Below, in pieces: positions 1-13,763 of a DNA stretch of 64,000 nucleotides. Within the stretch, counting starts at the first letter, position 1; each line of letters begins with the position of its first letter. The DNA comes from Stenopsyche tienmushanensis. Lineage: Eukaryota > Arthropoda > Insecta > Trichoptera > Stenopsychidae. The notes below the pieces were generated by a model that was not told where the DNA came from, did no database searches, and saw nothing but the letters and a program-made list of their open reading frames with translations. The stretch lies in assembly GCA_008973525.1 (NCBI GenBank), contig WACJ01000112.1:930001-994000 (forward strand), in the 5' to 3' direction. A program made the position numbers and the translations under genes.

Positions 1-1992
1 TAAAATCGCCACATTCAGGTGAATTTCAGAGGAAATTTATTATTAATTGAAAATGTTTTTCGTAAAAATGCCCTTCTTTTTGGACTATCAACGAGAATTT
101 ACCACAAATATTCTATCGATTAAATAAATTATGTCTCGTTTTCGTTCAAATTTATTGAAATCATTTTGGATTCTCCAATTTAACAATTATCAAATCAAAT
201 TGTTCATATTCTTATAGTATGAAGGCATTCGGGCGTTTCCATGCTGTATTTAATATTTGTGTCAAAATTGAGCATTAAAACGGAACGTGATATTTTCCTT
301 CATTGGAATGCGTAACGTTTTGTCTACGTGATTAATCAGTATCGTTCAAATAATACAGAATGTTCATTATATTTTTAATTTAAATATTAAATATATATTT
401 AAATATAAAATTGATATTGTGATCCATAAATCAGACGCATGGGATCGTCCCATCTTTCTGAAGATGGAGATTTTTATTTGTAGCAGTCTTCTATTGCTTA
501 TGTATACACTGTGATTGGGATCAAGCTATTGACACAATTTAAAATCGAACACTCATAGTTCAGAAATAGTAAAACGGGATAAATTTGGATCGAGATGATC
601 GATCTTGAATTTATTGGCGCGCTAAAAAAGTGAAATAAATCGATTCAAAGTCTAGAATTGCCTCCAGTTTGAGTTTGATGACCTTTCGTTAATTCTTCAA
701 GCTGTCTGATGACCGTAGCTCTCCACCCCTTTCGGTCAGCTACTGCACGCAACCACTAGTGAAGGGTGGCGCCGGTCTTATCGTTCGTTTGGCAACCCCA
801 ACGCTTGGGCGTACGTGCTCTTCCTCTATGCTTGGAACATTGGCAACAAAACTCATTTTTTAATAAATATATGTGTCATAAGATTTTCTATCCATCATTC
901 GGTATCATTTATGATACAATTTCCTTGCCGTCGGTTTATATCCGTGACTCAATTATATTGCCCTGAATTTTCTGATTTTACGTATGTGTATATATTATAA
1001 GGAATCGTAATCGGAACCCTGAACATATATACTGATTTAACACACTTTAGTCGGGAGCTGACGCGCCCAAACTTATCATTGATTTTGGACACTGTTTACA
1101 ATAAAATACTCAATAAAAATATCAGTTCAAACGCGATAAAAATGACATGAAAAACATGTAGCTTCCTTTTATTATGTTTTACTTGATTTTATAACATTTT
1201 AAACGTAATTTATGAACTATCAATTACCTTTTTCGCCATCGATTTTATGTCTAATTCATCAATAGCAAATGAAAACTTGTTATTTTAAATGAATTCACCT
1301 CTTCAAAAATTTATTTTGCTGGTCTAGAATATTTAGAATTTATTTTTTAATTGTTAAAAATTTACCAGATCCGTTGCAATTTGTTAATCAAATTAATTAA
1401 CCAGTTTGGGTAAAGGGAAATCCATGGTTAATTCGAAGCAGTTAGTGATCATTGGAAATTAAAGATTTGCTTGGGTCATGGTTTAGGTCGCATTGATCAA
1501 CAATAGCAATCAAACGAAAACAGAACCTGGGGATCCACATACGCGCAGCTTGCAACATACCTATTACCAGATTCAATGTCATTATCCGGGTCAAAGTTGA
1601 TTTTATCGAACACTCAATCTGGTGGCCTCTTGATTTAAAATATGATTACAGTACATTATTAATTGAAGGATTGGCTAAATATATGTGGGAAAATAAACAG
1701 TCTGCCAATAGGAAAAATAATTCAACAAACGAATGCATGTTCAGAAAGTAAGTGTATTGTGACCATAACTGGCTGTGTTTTATGAGAGTTGGTAGCACTG
1801 AGTGGTAAAAGAGGATCTCCTGACAGCAAGAATCCCAAAAACACACGGAGTTAAGGATTTTCTGAGCTCTATTGTGCCTGGATATGAACGTACGTGGCTC
1901 ATTACACGCTTGAGATGTAAAATAGCCGTTCGTTCAACAATTTCGGGCAAATAATCATGGCCTCAGTGTTTTGAGATCAATTTGGTCTGTGT

Positions 1993-2360
1993 CTGCCTCA
2001 AGGGGAGACCATCAATGTCACAACTATATCACAACAATATTGTGAGACTCTCGAACTCACAAGGAACATTCTAAATAAAAGGAAGGAAATGCTGACGGGA
2101 GGAGTGTGCTTGTTGTACGATAACGCCTGTCCTTAGATAACCTTAGCCACCAAGGCATTCTTGGACTCATTTGGTTGGAATGTTTTGAACCAACCCTCCC
2201 TCCCTCGTATTCCCTTGACTAGGTGTCTTCAGATTATCATATTTTTACTTCTCTGAAGACACACATGGATGGAATTAATTTTTCAAACGAAAAAAAGGAA
2301 ATAAAGAAGCTTGTGCCATGGCTTGGGCATGCATTCAATATCAGCAATGTCGATTGTTAA
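1993..2360 (+). mobile_element. Decayed mariner-family transposase, C-terminal half
   Basis: Translation from 1993 reads LPQGETINVTTISQQYCETL and goes on to NKRKEMLTGGVCLLYDNACP before a stop. After the stop it continues ATKAFLDSFGWNVLNQP, then, after a frameshift, SSDYHIFTSLKTHMDG. These match the GETIN..YCETL, H-DNARPHTA, LDSFGW and PSDYHLF signatures of mariner transposases in the right order. The Asp of the DNA motif and the Asp of the SDYH motif are still present. An in-frame stop and at least one frameshift make it non-functional. I found no terminal inverted repeats. It probably lies in an intron of the gene ending at 7175. Confidence 0.75.
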
Positions 2361-2513
2361 CAAGTGCATAAACAATATACATAAATATCTTGTAATATTT
2401 TTTCCACACTTTCTCAAAAATTGTAAAAATCTAGTACACTTACTTTCTGAATATGTCCTGTATTATTATTCATGAAAATTCATTTTTCTTCTGTAGTGGA
2501 CTGTCAGTGGCTG

Positions 2514-2536
2514 TATTATGATGATGATGATGATTT
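2514..2536 (+). repeat. GAT trinucleotide microsatellite
   Basis: Five to six consecutive ATG/GAT units (TATGATGATGATGATGATTT). It is an ordinary short microsatellite in non-coding sequence. Confidence 0.7.
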
Positions 2537-4687
2537 AATATACTAAAATTTATCTTAATTGGTAGATAATTTCATTTTCTAGACTAAATAATGTTTTTTC
2601 CGCGTTACAAATATTAACTTTAGTTTTTATGACTGATGACATTTGTATATTTTTCCAAATAAATATATGCTTTAAAAGACGTAGCTATTATTTAGTAAAG
2701 GCTTTTCCTTGTCCACCTCATTTTTATGTTGAAAATAATATATATTTCCTTGTAAAACAGAGGTGACCCATGGGCGCATAGTTTTAGAACAAATACATGT
2801 TTTTTAATATTATAAATTCTTGATTGCTACCGAGCCTAAAATTATTATGATGTTGTCTTTACCAAAAAAAGTTTGTCGACCTCTGCCTCAGTATATTACC
2901 TATAACAAATCGTAGGCACATTATTTTATTACGACATATATTGAAGGTAAATGCGTCTATTGTTTGAGGCAAAACACGTGTTTCTTTTCTAATTACTAAA
3001 TGTCATAAAATATACATACTGCACGTTAAAAAGCTCGTTCGGATGTTCAAGAAATTCTTAGAATGTGCTGCAAAAACACGATAAAAAGGATCCAAATGGC
3101 CACCGAAAGAAACTTACCGAGCGAAAACTCTAAAGGCATGATGTGAAATAAAAACTTGATGGTTCTATATGTAGCTAAGATTTTCCTATATTGCTATATA
3201 AATTCAGCATCAAATTTTTATCACTTACGAAAAAATAATATATTTTTAAACCTTGGAATAAATTAGTTTTTGTCAACTTCTTCAACTTTTTGTTTTGTTT
3301 TAAAGGCAAGATTCGTACTTGGATGAAATGCTTATTTTTCGCACATGTTTTAAATATGCTATATTGATATAAATTATTGCATGTTAATGTCGTTGTTTGG
3401 GCTAAAACATATAGGAAAATATTTTCAAAATAATATTTTCCGGTATTTCATAGAGATAATAAACCATCCTATTTAGCATACATTGCTAAAAATATAATTT
3501 TTATTGGTGTTTTATTACATTTTAATATTTATAGAATTATTTTTTGAAAATCATAATTGAGATTTGTTTAAGGTTCGTTGTAGAATTTGTTAATAAACAG
3601 TCATCATCATTCCCATGTTGTCCAATGTTGAATGAAATACTCACTCTTTAGATTACAGCGTTTTCTGTCGGTGACCAGTCTTTTCCATTGCTCAAAAGTA
3701 ACGTCTTTTATATCAACCTTTCTGGTTAAAGACTGAACAAGTTCCATTTTCTTTCATGAAGTCTTCTCCGCAGTACTTCTTTTGTCCATTGACAAAAAGA
3801 CCCCATTTCAGGGTGGCTGTTTTTTTAGCCATATTCGTGATTAAGACGCGTTTCTTAAGTACATGGCTTGAAATGTTTTTAAAATGTATTTTGTGTGGGA
3901 ATATTATAATATGCTCCACTTGATGAAATATTGAAATATTTATAATCTGTATATACATATTGTTGTAGATATATGCATACATTGTGACTTATCCTGCGTC
4001 TGTTAAAATGAATTTATGCTGCTATTATATTCGCGTATTTTCTTGCAAATACGCTTTAATGTCGCATGCAAATATATAAGAACGAAATTGTAATAAAAAT
4101 ACGATAATTGGAATGTAACGCCATTATGCTGCCTAAACATTCAACGGGAAAGCGAAAGAAAGAATAACCGATTGGATGTGCAAGGAAATTGTTGCGCGTT
4201 TTCAGCGGAAGCTAATTCTATCCCATTCGACCTTCAGGCTGAAATACTAAGTGGGGTGTGAAGGCTGTATGTATTTCCGCAGGATATTGATAATTTCCTA
4301 TGAAAAAAATCAAGCGATTGACAGGATTTTTGTCAATCAAAGCCTTATCGACAGATTATTTCTTCGCGCACACTTCGTGTGATATAAAGGAACATGTATT
4401 TTATTTCGATCAGTGTATTCAATTTTCCATTTCCTCCATATTGAATTCCGACTTTGATCTGACAGCTTAACGCGTATAAACGTCAATCTTGTACGGATTT
4501 AAACGTTCCTATTTACTCGTAGAAAGGCAAAACGATGTAAACTTTTAAATTAGCTTTGTTTCATAGAAACTTTCCCCATAAAACTGCAAATCGATTTGGA
4601 ATTCCAGACGATGTGCATAAGCGATCTGACATTTAAACGGATGGCATAAAGAGACGCCTAGAAAATAAATTGCTATCTTCTTTTCAG

Positions 4688-7175
4688 GTGCTGCTGATTC
4701 GAAAGATGGCGACGAAGAAGAGACGGGCGGTGGCGGAGAAAGTCACGGATCGAAAGATTCTGAAGGACCACTTAAAGATAAGGAGGACGGCGAAATTAAA
4801 GGGCAGAAGGAGAAGCCCAAAGTCCCTTTGCCACCTCATGGACTCGGTCATGCCGCCACTATCACGTAAGCGAGTTATATTTGAAGTGTTGTTTCAATCA
4901 GGAAAGCCCCCTTTGTTAGAAATTAAACCATGAAATTATAGAGATGAAATGTACCCCTTCCAAAATTAACAAGGAACTTTTTAATTAAGATATTTTTGGC
5001 TCTGTTAACGAGATGTATTTATAATTTATTCATAAATGGCTTAGAGCGAAAACCGAAAAGGTTCCTATGGCCTCAATCCTTTCTTCGAAATAAAAATAAA
5101 TTTTTGAATAACATTTAATTTCCTTTCAGCGAAATATCTGCCAGCCAACAGGAGTTTTTCAAAATGTTGGACGAGAAAATCGAAAAGGTAGATACTTGTC
5201 TTTAAATATATTGAAGCAGATTAATCGCATAAATTAATCTATTTTATTATATTTATGCAAAATATAAACTCCTTGTGTAATTATTTTTCAGGGTAGAGAT
5301 TATGATTCATCAAGCGAAACAGAAATTCAGATGGAGCAAGCTCGCGTTGCTTCTTTGCTCATGCATTGGGAATCTGCCTCTCAAACATCATCACAATGCA
5401 ATCATTCATCGCCTCCTACGCCTTCTCGTCGAAGACAAAGCAGCCAAGAAAGACAGTCCAGTGATCAACCCAGAAGTCCTGATTTAAGAAGATGCCTTAA
5501 AGGACAACCCATCCGTTCTAACCAGCCAAATTCTCCTGCTTCCCCTCCTTCGAGAAGAGCACATGGCTCACCACATCCTTATCAATCTGGGCAAGATTTC
5601 CCAGAAAAACAATTAACAGACAGTCCAAAACAAATGTACGAAGGTACATCGAGTCCCCCCACAAAAAGAGCACAAACAGCGAACATGAATTGGAAAGTAA
5701 ATCCCAAATCAGCGACATATAATCCTAAATCAGGTCAAAAGATCGAATCGTATGACGACCAAAGATGCTACAGTCCTAATTTATTAACTCAAAGAGAAAT
5801 CCATCAATCGTACGGTGTTTCGCAAGAATATCTAGAAACTTCAAGAGATACCTCACAAATAACATACAATCCTACATTCCAATCTCACAGTCCTGCTCAT
5901 GGTCCAAATAAAGTAGCCAACCCTCAATCTTTCAATCCTCAACCTTACATAGCTCAAATTATAACATATCCCATGTCTCAACAGGCCGTCTCGTTCCATA
6001 ATGCAACGAAATACATATCACAGCCTACGACATATCAACAGCAACCTGGACCTTCTGGAGTACAAAGATACCCAGGCCGAGCTCAATTAGGTGTCAATCA
6101 GGCACAGCCTAGTATTTATTACATAGCACCAACTGCAATGGTTCCGCAGCAAATGCAAGAACAGATTCTAACACCCAAACAGCAGACGGCCCTACATCTC
6201 CAACAGTATGTCGCGATGAAACAGGCCCAACAAGCACTAGGCTACAACCAAAGAATTTCAACGGGACAATCCATCCAAGATTTCACACAGTACAGCACTT
6301 CACCCAGTGAAAATCCACCAAATTTTCAAAGGAAAACATACGAACGACACGACGACAACTATGCACTAAATTTCATGACTGTCGGTGCAAGGCAACAAGT
6401 TCCTCAAAAAGTCCCCATGCAAGCTCAGCCTATAAGACAAATGTCACCGGGTATAGTTCAATTGCAACAAAATATGGCCCAAACTATGAACATGCCACAA
6501 TACAACACATTAGTCCAGAGGGCACAGGGTGTTCAGAATATGCAAGGTTTTCAAAATAGACCTGGTTGTACAGCATCGTTAGGTAGAAACCAATCTTTAA
6601 GCCAAAAAGATATGTTGGCAGCTGAGAGATATGGCATTTCAAATCCAACCTCGAATTCAAGTTCCCCCCAAAGTAATCTTTCCATCCGCAATAATATGTG
6701 CCAAAGCTTAAATATTATGACTCAAAAGACTGTCGGACAAATTGTTCCAGTGGGTCCCCAAGACTTAGTCATCTATCAAAACCTTGCCGACGGTGATGGC
6801 AGGAAAAGATCAACAGATTCAGGTACTTCCTTGGTAAACGTAGACAGCGGGTCTGGTATTCTTGTCGGCGACGGGAAACCGGGAAGAGATCAATTCTTTA
6901 CAGTGCCGGGGGGCGAGCAGTGCCAAATTGTGAACCAAACAGTGGCCGATCAAAAAATTGTGTCAAAACAGCATTTAGGATCTAATATTGTCGGAAGGCA
7001 AATGTATTATAGTCAGGTAGTGACAGGGTCTGACCCAAAACTCAACAGTGGACATATGAGCACTGCTAATGATATCAGTGCAAAGAAACCTACTAGTGAA
7101 AGTTCAATGAAAAATAACCGACCAGCAAATCCGAAAAACTCTTTAGAAAACTCTTCTGCTGGCGGTTATCTTTGA
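4688..7175 (+). CDS. C-terminal exons of an unidentified Gln/Ser/Pro-rich protein (5' end outside window)
   Basis: Three exons join in frame: 4688-4865, 5130-5187 and 5292-7175 (TGA at 7173-7175). All junctions are AG/GT and phases match (1, 2, 0), giving about 705 residues of C-terminus. The first exon encodes a Glu/Gly/Lys-rich acidic stretch (DSKDGDEEETGGGGES). The second and third give a compact, probably conserved patch (SASQQEFFKMLDEKIEK, GRDYDSSSETE) ending near LLMHWESAS. The remaining roughly 590 residues are low complexity: SPPTPSRRR/SPxR blocks, then long Gln/Met/Asn/Pro-rich sequence without a globular domain, transmembrane segment or cysteine pattern. This looks like the disordered tail of a regulatory or scaffold protein. 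I do not recognise the family and assign no function. The exon structure is well supported; the start of the protein is outside the supported region. Confidence 0.85.
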
Positions 7176-10100
7176 TCATAGTTATTTGAAATAATATCTA
7201 ATTTATATTTTATCATAATATGGGGGTCCTTGTAAAGGTTTTTAACTCTGTAAATGTTAAGAGGAAGTGTGACAAGCCAAAAACATAATATTAAGCCATA
7301 ATGCCATCATCGTGTATTGCTTACATACTAATCTATATAATAACAATTTTATGTACTTTTTTACAACTTCAAAACTTTGAACGTGAATTTTGTGAAGTTC
7401 AAATTATTATTTTATACGATAGGATTTAAACGAGGCAATGCAAACACAACAATCACCTTAATACATCAGAAACCACACAAACCGCTTAATAAGAAAAGCA
7501 TTAATTTATACAATGTTTATTTCTACTAAATAAGTATCCATTACACTTGCATGTGATTCTAAGAATACCAATTAATGCTAATATGGTTTTTTTTTGTTCC
7601 ATGTATATATTTTTTTACCAAGAATTTAGATGTTACCAATAAAAGCTTTTTTAAATCATAAAATGAGAAGTGTCAAATTTTACTCTTGTATAAATGTACG
7701 ATTTATGTTATCATCCCCATAGTATATAGATGATTTTGTAACGGGTACTTGTAAACTTTCGATGAATGTTATTATTTTTTATAAAAATATCTTTATATGG
7801 ATTCTGAGACAATTTAATTTGAAGAATTTGGCAGTTTATTTAATGTAAATTGTACAAAAGAAACTAAATTTAACTAATATATACATGTAGTAGCCGCAAC
7901 AATTAGCCTTTGAGCAGTGCATTCTATTACATTTTGTGTGTTCAGCGAAATCTAAATGTAGTATGGAATATGTTATTGTTAGATAGAAAACATTTATATA
8001 AATTTATTGGAAAATAACAGTGGTATTTTATAAAATATAGTCATGGTAGCTATCGTTTGAACAATATATAATTTACTAGAAATTCTTAGTATAAGCTTAG
8101 CAAAAATGGATTACTAAAACTATAAATCAAATATATGTCATATATTAAAAAAAAAACACATAGAAGACTAGATAATAAAATATATTGTCTAAATAGACTT
8201 AAATACAACATTTTTATTTTTGTCACCACATTACTTTATTTTACGTTTGGTTGATTGAACTTATGAGTTAATTTTTATATTTTTTAATGTAACTGCTCAA
8301 AGAGTAAAAAAAATTATAATAGTTTATATATCCTTCATATCTTTGTGGGTCCAAAAGATATTTTAAATAGACCAAAGCTAGTTTGAATTTTTTGAAATGG
8401 ATTCTCATGCTTCCTTTTCTATATATATAGCAGTCATCGTTAATGTTTATTAATGCTTTTCAATGTACGTGTAATTATTATTTTAAAAACAAATACAATA
8501 AAACGACACTTACTCATGTCATAAAACAGCAACATTTTTTACATAGATGTAATGAGATAATGATAGAAATTTGATATTTTCTGTGTCATTGTTGAAACTT
8601 AAGATTTTCCCAAAAAAAAAATATGATGCGTATATTAAAAAATCTTCTAATTTTGTTTTCCGTCCTTGCTAATACTAGCGTTACTAAATATTTTGTGTTT
8701 TTTGTATTCTTTTGTATCGTAAGAAGATAGCGTCAAAGACAATGATACAGTGAATAAGTTTCGAGGAATCATTTTTGATGGCCATTTTAATTGTGGCGTT
8801 TTTACCATCACGTAAGAACCAAAGATTTGTGGATGTAAGATGATTGACTGCAATATGTTAATGTGAAACGGACCTTTGTTACCTTTTTACTATCTCGATG
8901 ACTTCTAAAGTGCGTACACCAAAGTGTTTTTGTATAGTAGTAGAAAGTGATGTTGTAGAATAGTTGAATACGTAATTCAAGCAAATATTGTATATTTAGG
9001 AGTTGACTGTTTAATATTTATCATTGTTAGTTAGACACTGTATAGATTTAATATCTTGTTTCTAAAAATGTCATTAATACAATAATTCTTTTCACTGTGG
9101 ACATATTCTTTTCTTGATTCAACAACATTCCTTAAGAGTTGCTATTTAAAAACTATAGATATCTCAAAATTGGATTGATATACAAGATTTATTTATCTTA
9201 GATATTTTATATTTGTAATCCATTTTTAAACTTATATGATCTTTACGATATTACTTTGTTAGATACAATCATAAGCGACTCTTATACAATGTTATTGAAA
9301 CATTTTTAAAGGAAAAATAGAATGCAATGAACGTAAGGTTCATCTTTTATCTGAAATTGTCATTGAAATATTGTAAAAATAAAATCTGAGTAAGAAAAAG
9401 GCCTTCACTGGAGTATTTCCATCGGCATTTGCTTTCTAACTATGACTGATCTTAACTCCATGTTTTAACACCACACTATGTCAATGTCAAATAGGTTTCA
9501 TTACTTTTTATAAATAGTTGTACTTATTCTGATACTTAAGTACAATATGATAAAATGACATAAAACATTCATCTTTTAGATATATAATAAAATACGTTTT
9601 GTATATCCTGGTCTGAGCGTTACTGTTGAAAATGTTATCATTTCGATAAAACTATTTATTTTAATGTTGATTTTTCTTCGACTCTTCTTTCTTATGAGCG
9701 AAAATGTACCTTTAATGTCTAAACTAATTTTCTTTTGCAATTAAAACATTTTAAATATTTATCACATAAGAAGTGTATGTTTAAAAAATAAATATATACT
9801 GAAATTTTCTCAAATCTAGTTAACGATGAATCATCTTTAACTGTATTTTTAACTACTTGTAATCATAAGATTTACCTACCTTGTGGTTTTGTTATAACAT
9901 TGATTTACTCTTTATACTGAATTGTTATATTACATATACGTATTAAATTCGCTTTTTCATGTTAACCGAAAATTTAAATAGCTCACATTGTATGTTTCAG
10001 AATATTCATGATATCCGGATGCAATACAAAAATATTTTTTGTTTAAAAGTACATCGCTCATTGATCTATTTTAAAATCATCTGTCTTATAATTATTTTTT

Positions 10101-13100
10101 CAAGGATTCTTCAACGGTTGAATGCTTATATTTGGGCTTAAAACGTGCCATATACAATTTTAATTTGTATCTTGTTTTTGATAGCTTTTTTAATGTATAT
10201 ATTAGTTATTCAGCGTTTTCATACAAAGAATGCCGGTAAATAGAATTTGTACCATGCAAGAAATTTAATGCATAACTTAGTAGATTTTTATTATTTATTC
10301 TATGCTAATGTAAAATTACCAACTTAATGTATGTACGTTAATTATGTTTCCTATGAAAGCACTGTGAAAGAACCCTGGCTACCATACTGGAAAATATGTT
10401 ATATTTTTTTGGTGAATCTACGCAAATTATTAAATAAAATGAATCGTTTGTGTTATATCAAACTTTTTGCTCATTTGACGCCTAAAAAAAAACCAATTAT
10501 TTTTAATTGCAATATTTTGGGCAAATATTGATTTATCGTCAGTGCAAAGTAATATTCTTCATTTATTTGAAGGGATATTCTTCGTAAAACATTATGAAAA
10601 TAATGTTTTAAGATTTTTCTATATTATGGACGTTAAAACGTTTGCGCCAAATTTCCCTTTTAAACTTTTAACTAACTTTCTATACATCTTTTAACTATAT
10701 AGATAATAATTAGCTTTGAATTTATTGTAAATCATGTGAACATGCCATCTTAAAACACATTTCAATTTAAAATTTCAACGCAAGCGTGACTCGAAAGCGA
10801 TGGAAAGGATTTTAAATTGAGCTAACGTAAGAATAATTCTCTTAAAGGTTCGAACTCCCTTAAAAGGTATACAAAATAATATATTCCATATTTCTATCTA
10901 TAATGCTGATGTCAAAGATTCAAACTACTGTGATAATAATCAAGCGAGAAATACGTGTGATTTTTTAATCCACGTGTCTTTTAAACGTTTTATAATTTTT
11001 TAACATGTTAAATGCAATACAATTAATGAGGCATCATAGTTTGTGAACTTTTATATGTATTTGTCTTATATGACGAGATAAAACTGCCGTTAAGATGTTA
11101 ATGCTATATATAATTTAAGCTATTAATCACTTTATCAATATTTTGCCTTGTATTCAAACGAGTAGTAATTTAATTCTTATACACAGTGCAATATTTGATC
11201 TCTTATGACTCTTGGATGCTTACATATAACTCCAAAATTGATTTGTCAAGTTAATTAGACTGCATCGAATCGTTTGGATTGAATTAAATCCATTTTTAGT
11301 CACCAAGAATCATCATTATATGTAAAATTTGTTGAGAGTTGTAAGGATTAGAATCCAATGTAGCAATTGTTAGAGACTGAGTTGATACTTAAATTGTATA
11401 AGTCTACATTTGACTATTGAAAAAATGAAAAGCTTACTATTATTTTATTTTAACGTGGCTTGTTGTACATTATGTTATTTAGCATAAATATTACTTTTGT
11501 GTAAAGGATATAATCGTTACGTATATAACTGTATTAGTTGATTTTTTAAATTCGACGTTGATCAGAAGCATAGCACTTCTTTTTAAGGGTTGTAAATTTT
11601 TTTAACGACTACAATATTTTCAAATATTAAAAAGAAACAAAATGGCAAATACATCCATTTAATTTTTATTATAAAACTTTAATCTTTGTTTTATTTGTGG
11701 TTCTTCTTAATCTTTTATTTAGGACATAATATAAAAGCAAGATAAAATAATCTATTGTACAAATTTCAAATATGAAAATGTGCTTTCTGTAAATCTCAAT
11801 ACAAATTAGTGTTAGTCACAAAATGTCTTCATTCAATTTGCCTTAGATTATTCCTATTACATATATGTTTAAAATCGAAGAAACGCTACGTGGAATATAA
11901 TTTTTTTTTATATCAACTACTATTTATTTTACAATTTACAATGTGTTTAAAAATTCCATGATATTCTTGAAGTGTTAATTTAAATTATTTTATATACATG
12001 AGCATTTCTGGAATGAAAATACTTTAAATATAAATTGGAATGTTTTCACATCCATAAGCCATAAATGAATTCAAAGTCAAAAACAGTACATAGTCTATGG
12101 ACTATGACGACCGTTAGTATCCAACAGTCTTATAATCGGCGTTTACAAATATATTTTTATATTGATTACCTATAAGGCTCAGTCAATAAATAAAAATATC
12201 TTCGTTGAAGTAGCTTTTAAAATTGCAAGTGTGTAATCAATTTGAGGAATTAGCATTTGTAAATTTAATCTTATCTGTTATAATTATTGTGGATTGTGAT
12301 AAGCGATAATATTTCAGTAGTTATGTCATAAGTGAGATGTATTATATATGAAATTCTGAAAAAAAAAACGTAATTTCGCAATGTTATGTCCCAGTTTGAT
12401 TATAGATACAAATGATATCGAACATTCTAAACATACGCTTTCTTATGGATGTTTATATATGTAAATTATATTAATTTTTGTATGTTTTTTTAAATTATTA
12501 TTTGACATTGATGTAATAACAAAGAATATAAATCTATTGGATCAATAAATTGCCATGATTCACCGTAGATCTTTTTCTAAACTCCCCGACTCCGTACAAA
12601 AACCATACTATCTATAATCATTTCATAATGAAGATACGCTTTGCTCAAGTTAAAAAGGTCAAGGACTTCCTGGTTAATTTTTGCAAGAACCAGTGTGGAG
12701 CGTATCGGATCTTTATTGTTGACAAACGAGTTTATCAATTGTTGCCATCCATTGAGTTGCAAAATAAATTTACAAGAATTTGCTAATGTGTTATTTTTAC
12801 AAATATCAAATTATTGTCCCGGTGAAATATTTACATAATGCTTTTATTTGTACTGATCAATAAATGCTATACAATTTCATGGCCGTCTTAAATTATGTGC
12901 AATAGTGTATGCGTTTCAATAAATTTATTCTTATTTAATATTGCCGCACAACTAAAAACTATATCAGATGGATTAAAAACAAACATTATAATACTTAATA
13001 TAGTACATTCTAAACATTCAGTTTAAATAGATAGCCTCTTTATGTATAAAATATATATCGTAGAAATATAGCGCCTTTCAGTATTTACCTATTCAACGTA

Positions 13101-13763
13101 GTTCTATATTTCATTATATTCGCTAATATATTTATTTGTCCATAACCAGTATTATGTTTATTGTAAACATACTGGTATTATAACCTAATTGGTAAATTAA
13201 TGAAGCTAGATTAAATTTTATTGTGAAATTAAGCAGTTTTCAACGTTAACATGTGGAAATACCAGTCTTTATAGGGCTTTGAGGAACTATTAATGAAAGA
13301 CAAATTGCTTTACTGATAATAAAGATATGGAATTTAATTTAAATTTGCAAATACATATACATAATAATATTATTATGTCCATGCAATTACAACATGCAGG
13401 TTTTTATCGATAACGTTGATTATAATGGAAAATCAAAATTTTTGCAAATTAATTTTTATGTTCCCAAAACGTATTACAGTGTAACAATTTTTAATTTTTG
13501 ATACTTGGATAATGAGGTCATTCCTGAATAGTACTCCAAGATTAAATAAACAAAACTCTATAAAGCGATAGGGATGATGCTTGTATCTTATCTACCAAAA
13601 CAAATGCCTGTTTTCATGTTTTAATTACTTTGGTTTTCTAAACAACCGAGCAAGAATTTAAGAAATCTTGTTATACGAGGCAGAAATCACAACGAGAGTA
13701 AAATTGTAAAAATGGATCCGGTTGATAAGAGCGATACACATGGCTTAATTACTAAAACTTTAA
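7176..13763 (+). other. 3' UTR and AT-rich intergenic sequence
   Basis: The first canonical AATAAA after the stop codon lies at 7638-7643, giving a 3' UTR of about 0.5 kb if used. Further hexamers occur downstream, so longer UTRs are possible. The rest is very AT-rich with no supported gene. Around 12577-12838 both strands carry open frames of about 60 codons in slightly more GC-rich sequence; neither resembles a known family. I see no tRNA or mobile element here. Confidence 0.5.
7638..7643 (+). terminator. Polyadenylation signal AATAAA of the 5' gene
   Basis: AATAAA lies 463 bases after the TGA stop of the Gln/Ser-rich gene and is followed by a T-rich region. It is a plausible proximal poly(A) signal. 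Alternative downstream hexamers exist, so its use is inferred. Confidence 0.4.

Larger units (their letters stand above)
1..4687 (+). other. Intron or upstream non-coding sequence of the gene ending at 7175
   Basis: AT-rich sequence with no convincing coding exon apart from a decayed transposase at 1993-2360. The first supported exon of the downstream gene begins at 4688 after a pyrimidine-rich acceptor (TTTTCAG) and begins mid-codon, so at least one coding exon must lie further upstream, probably outside the window. A short GAT microsatellite lies near 2516-2535. Other open frames here are short and have no coding character. Confidence 0.55.

Noticed and set aside
10780..10870. GGTTCGAACTCC at about 10848, resembling a tRNA B box
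   Set aside because: The T-stem does not pair and no A box, anticodon stem or acceptor stem can be formed around it.
12577..12838. Overlapping 61- and 65-codon frames on opposite strands
   Set aside because: No recognisable motif, no splice or promoter context, and both strands are equally open, so coding is not supported.
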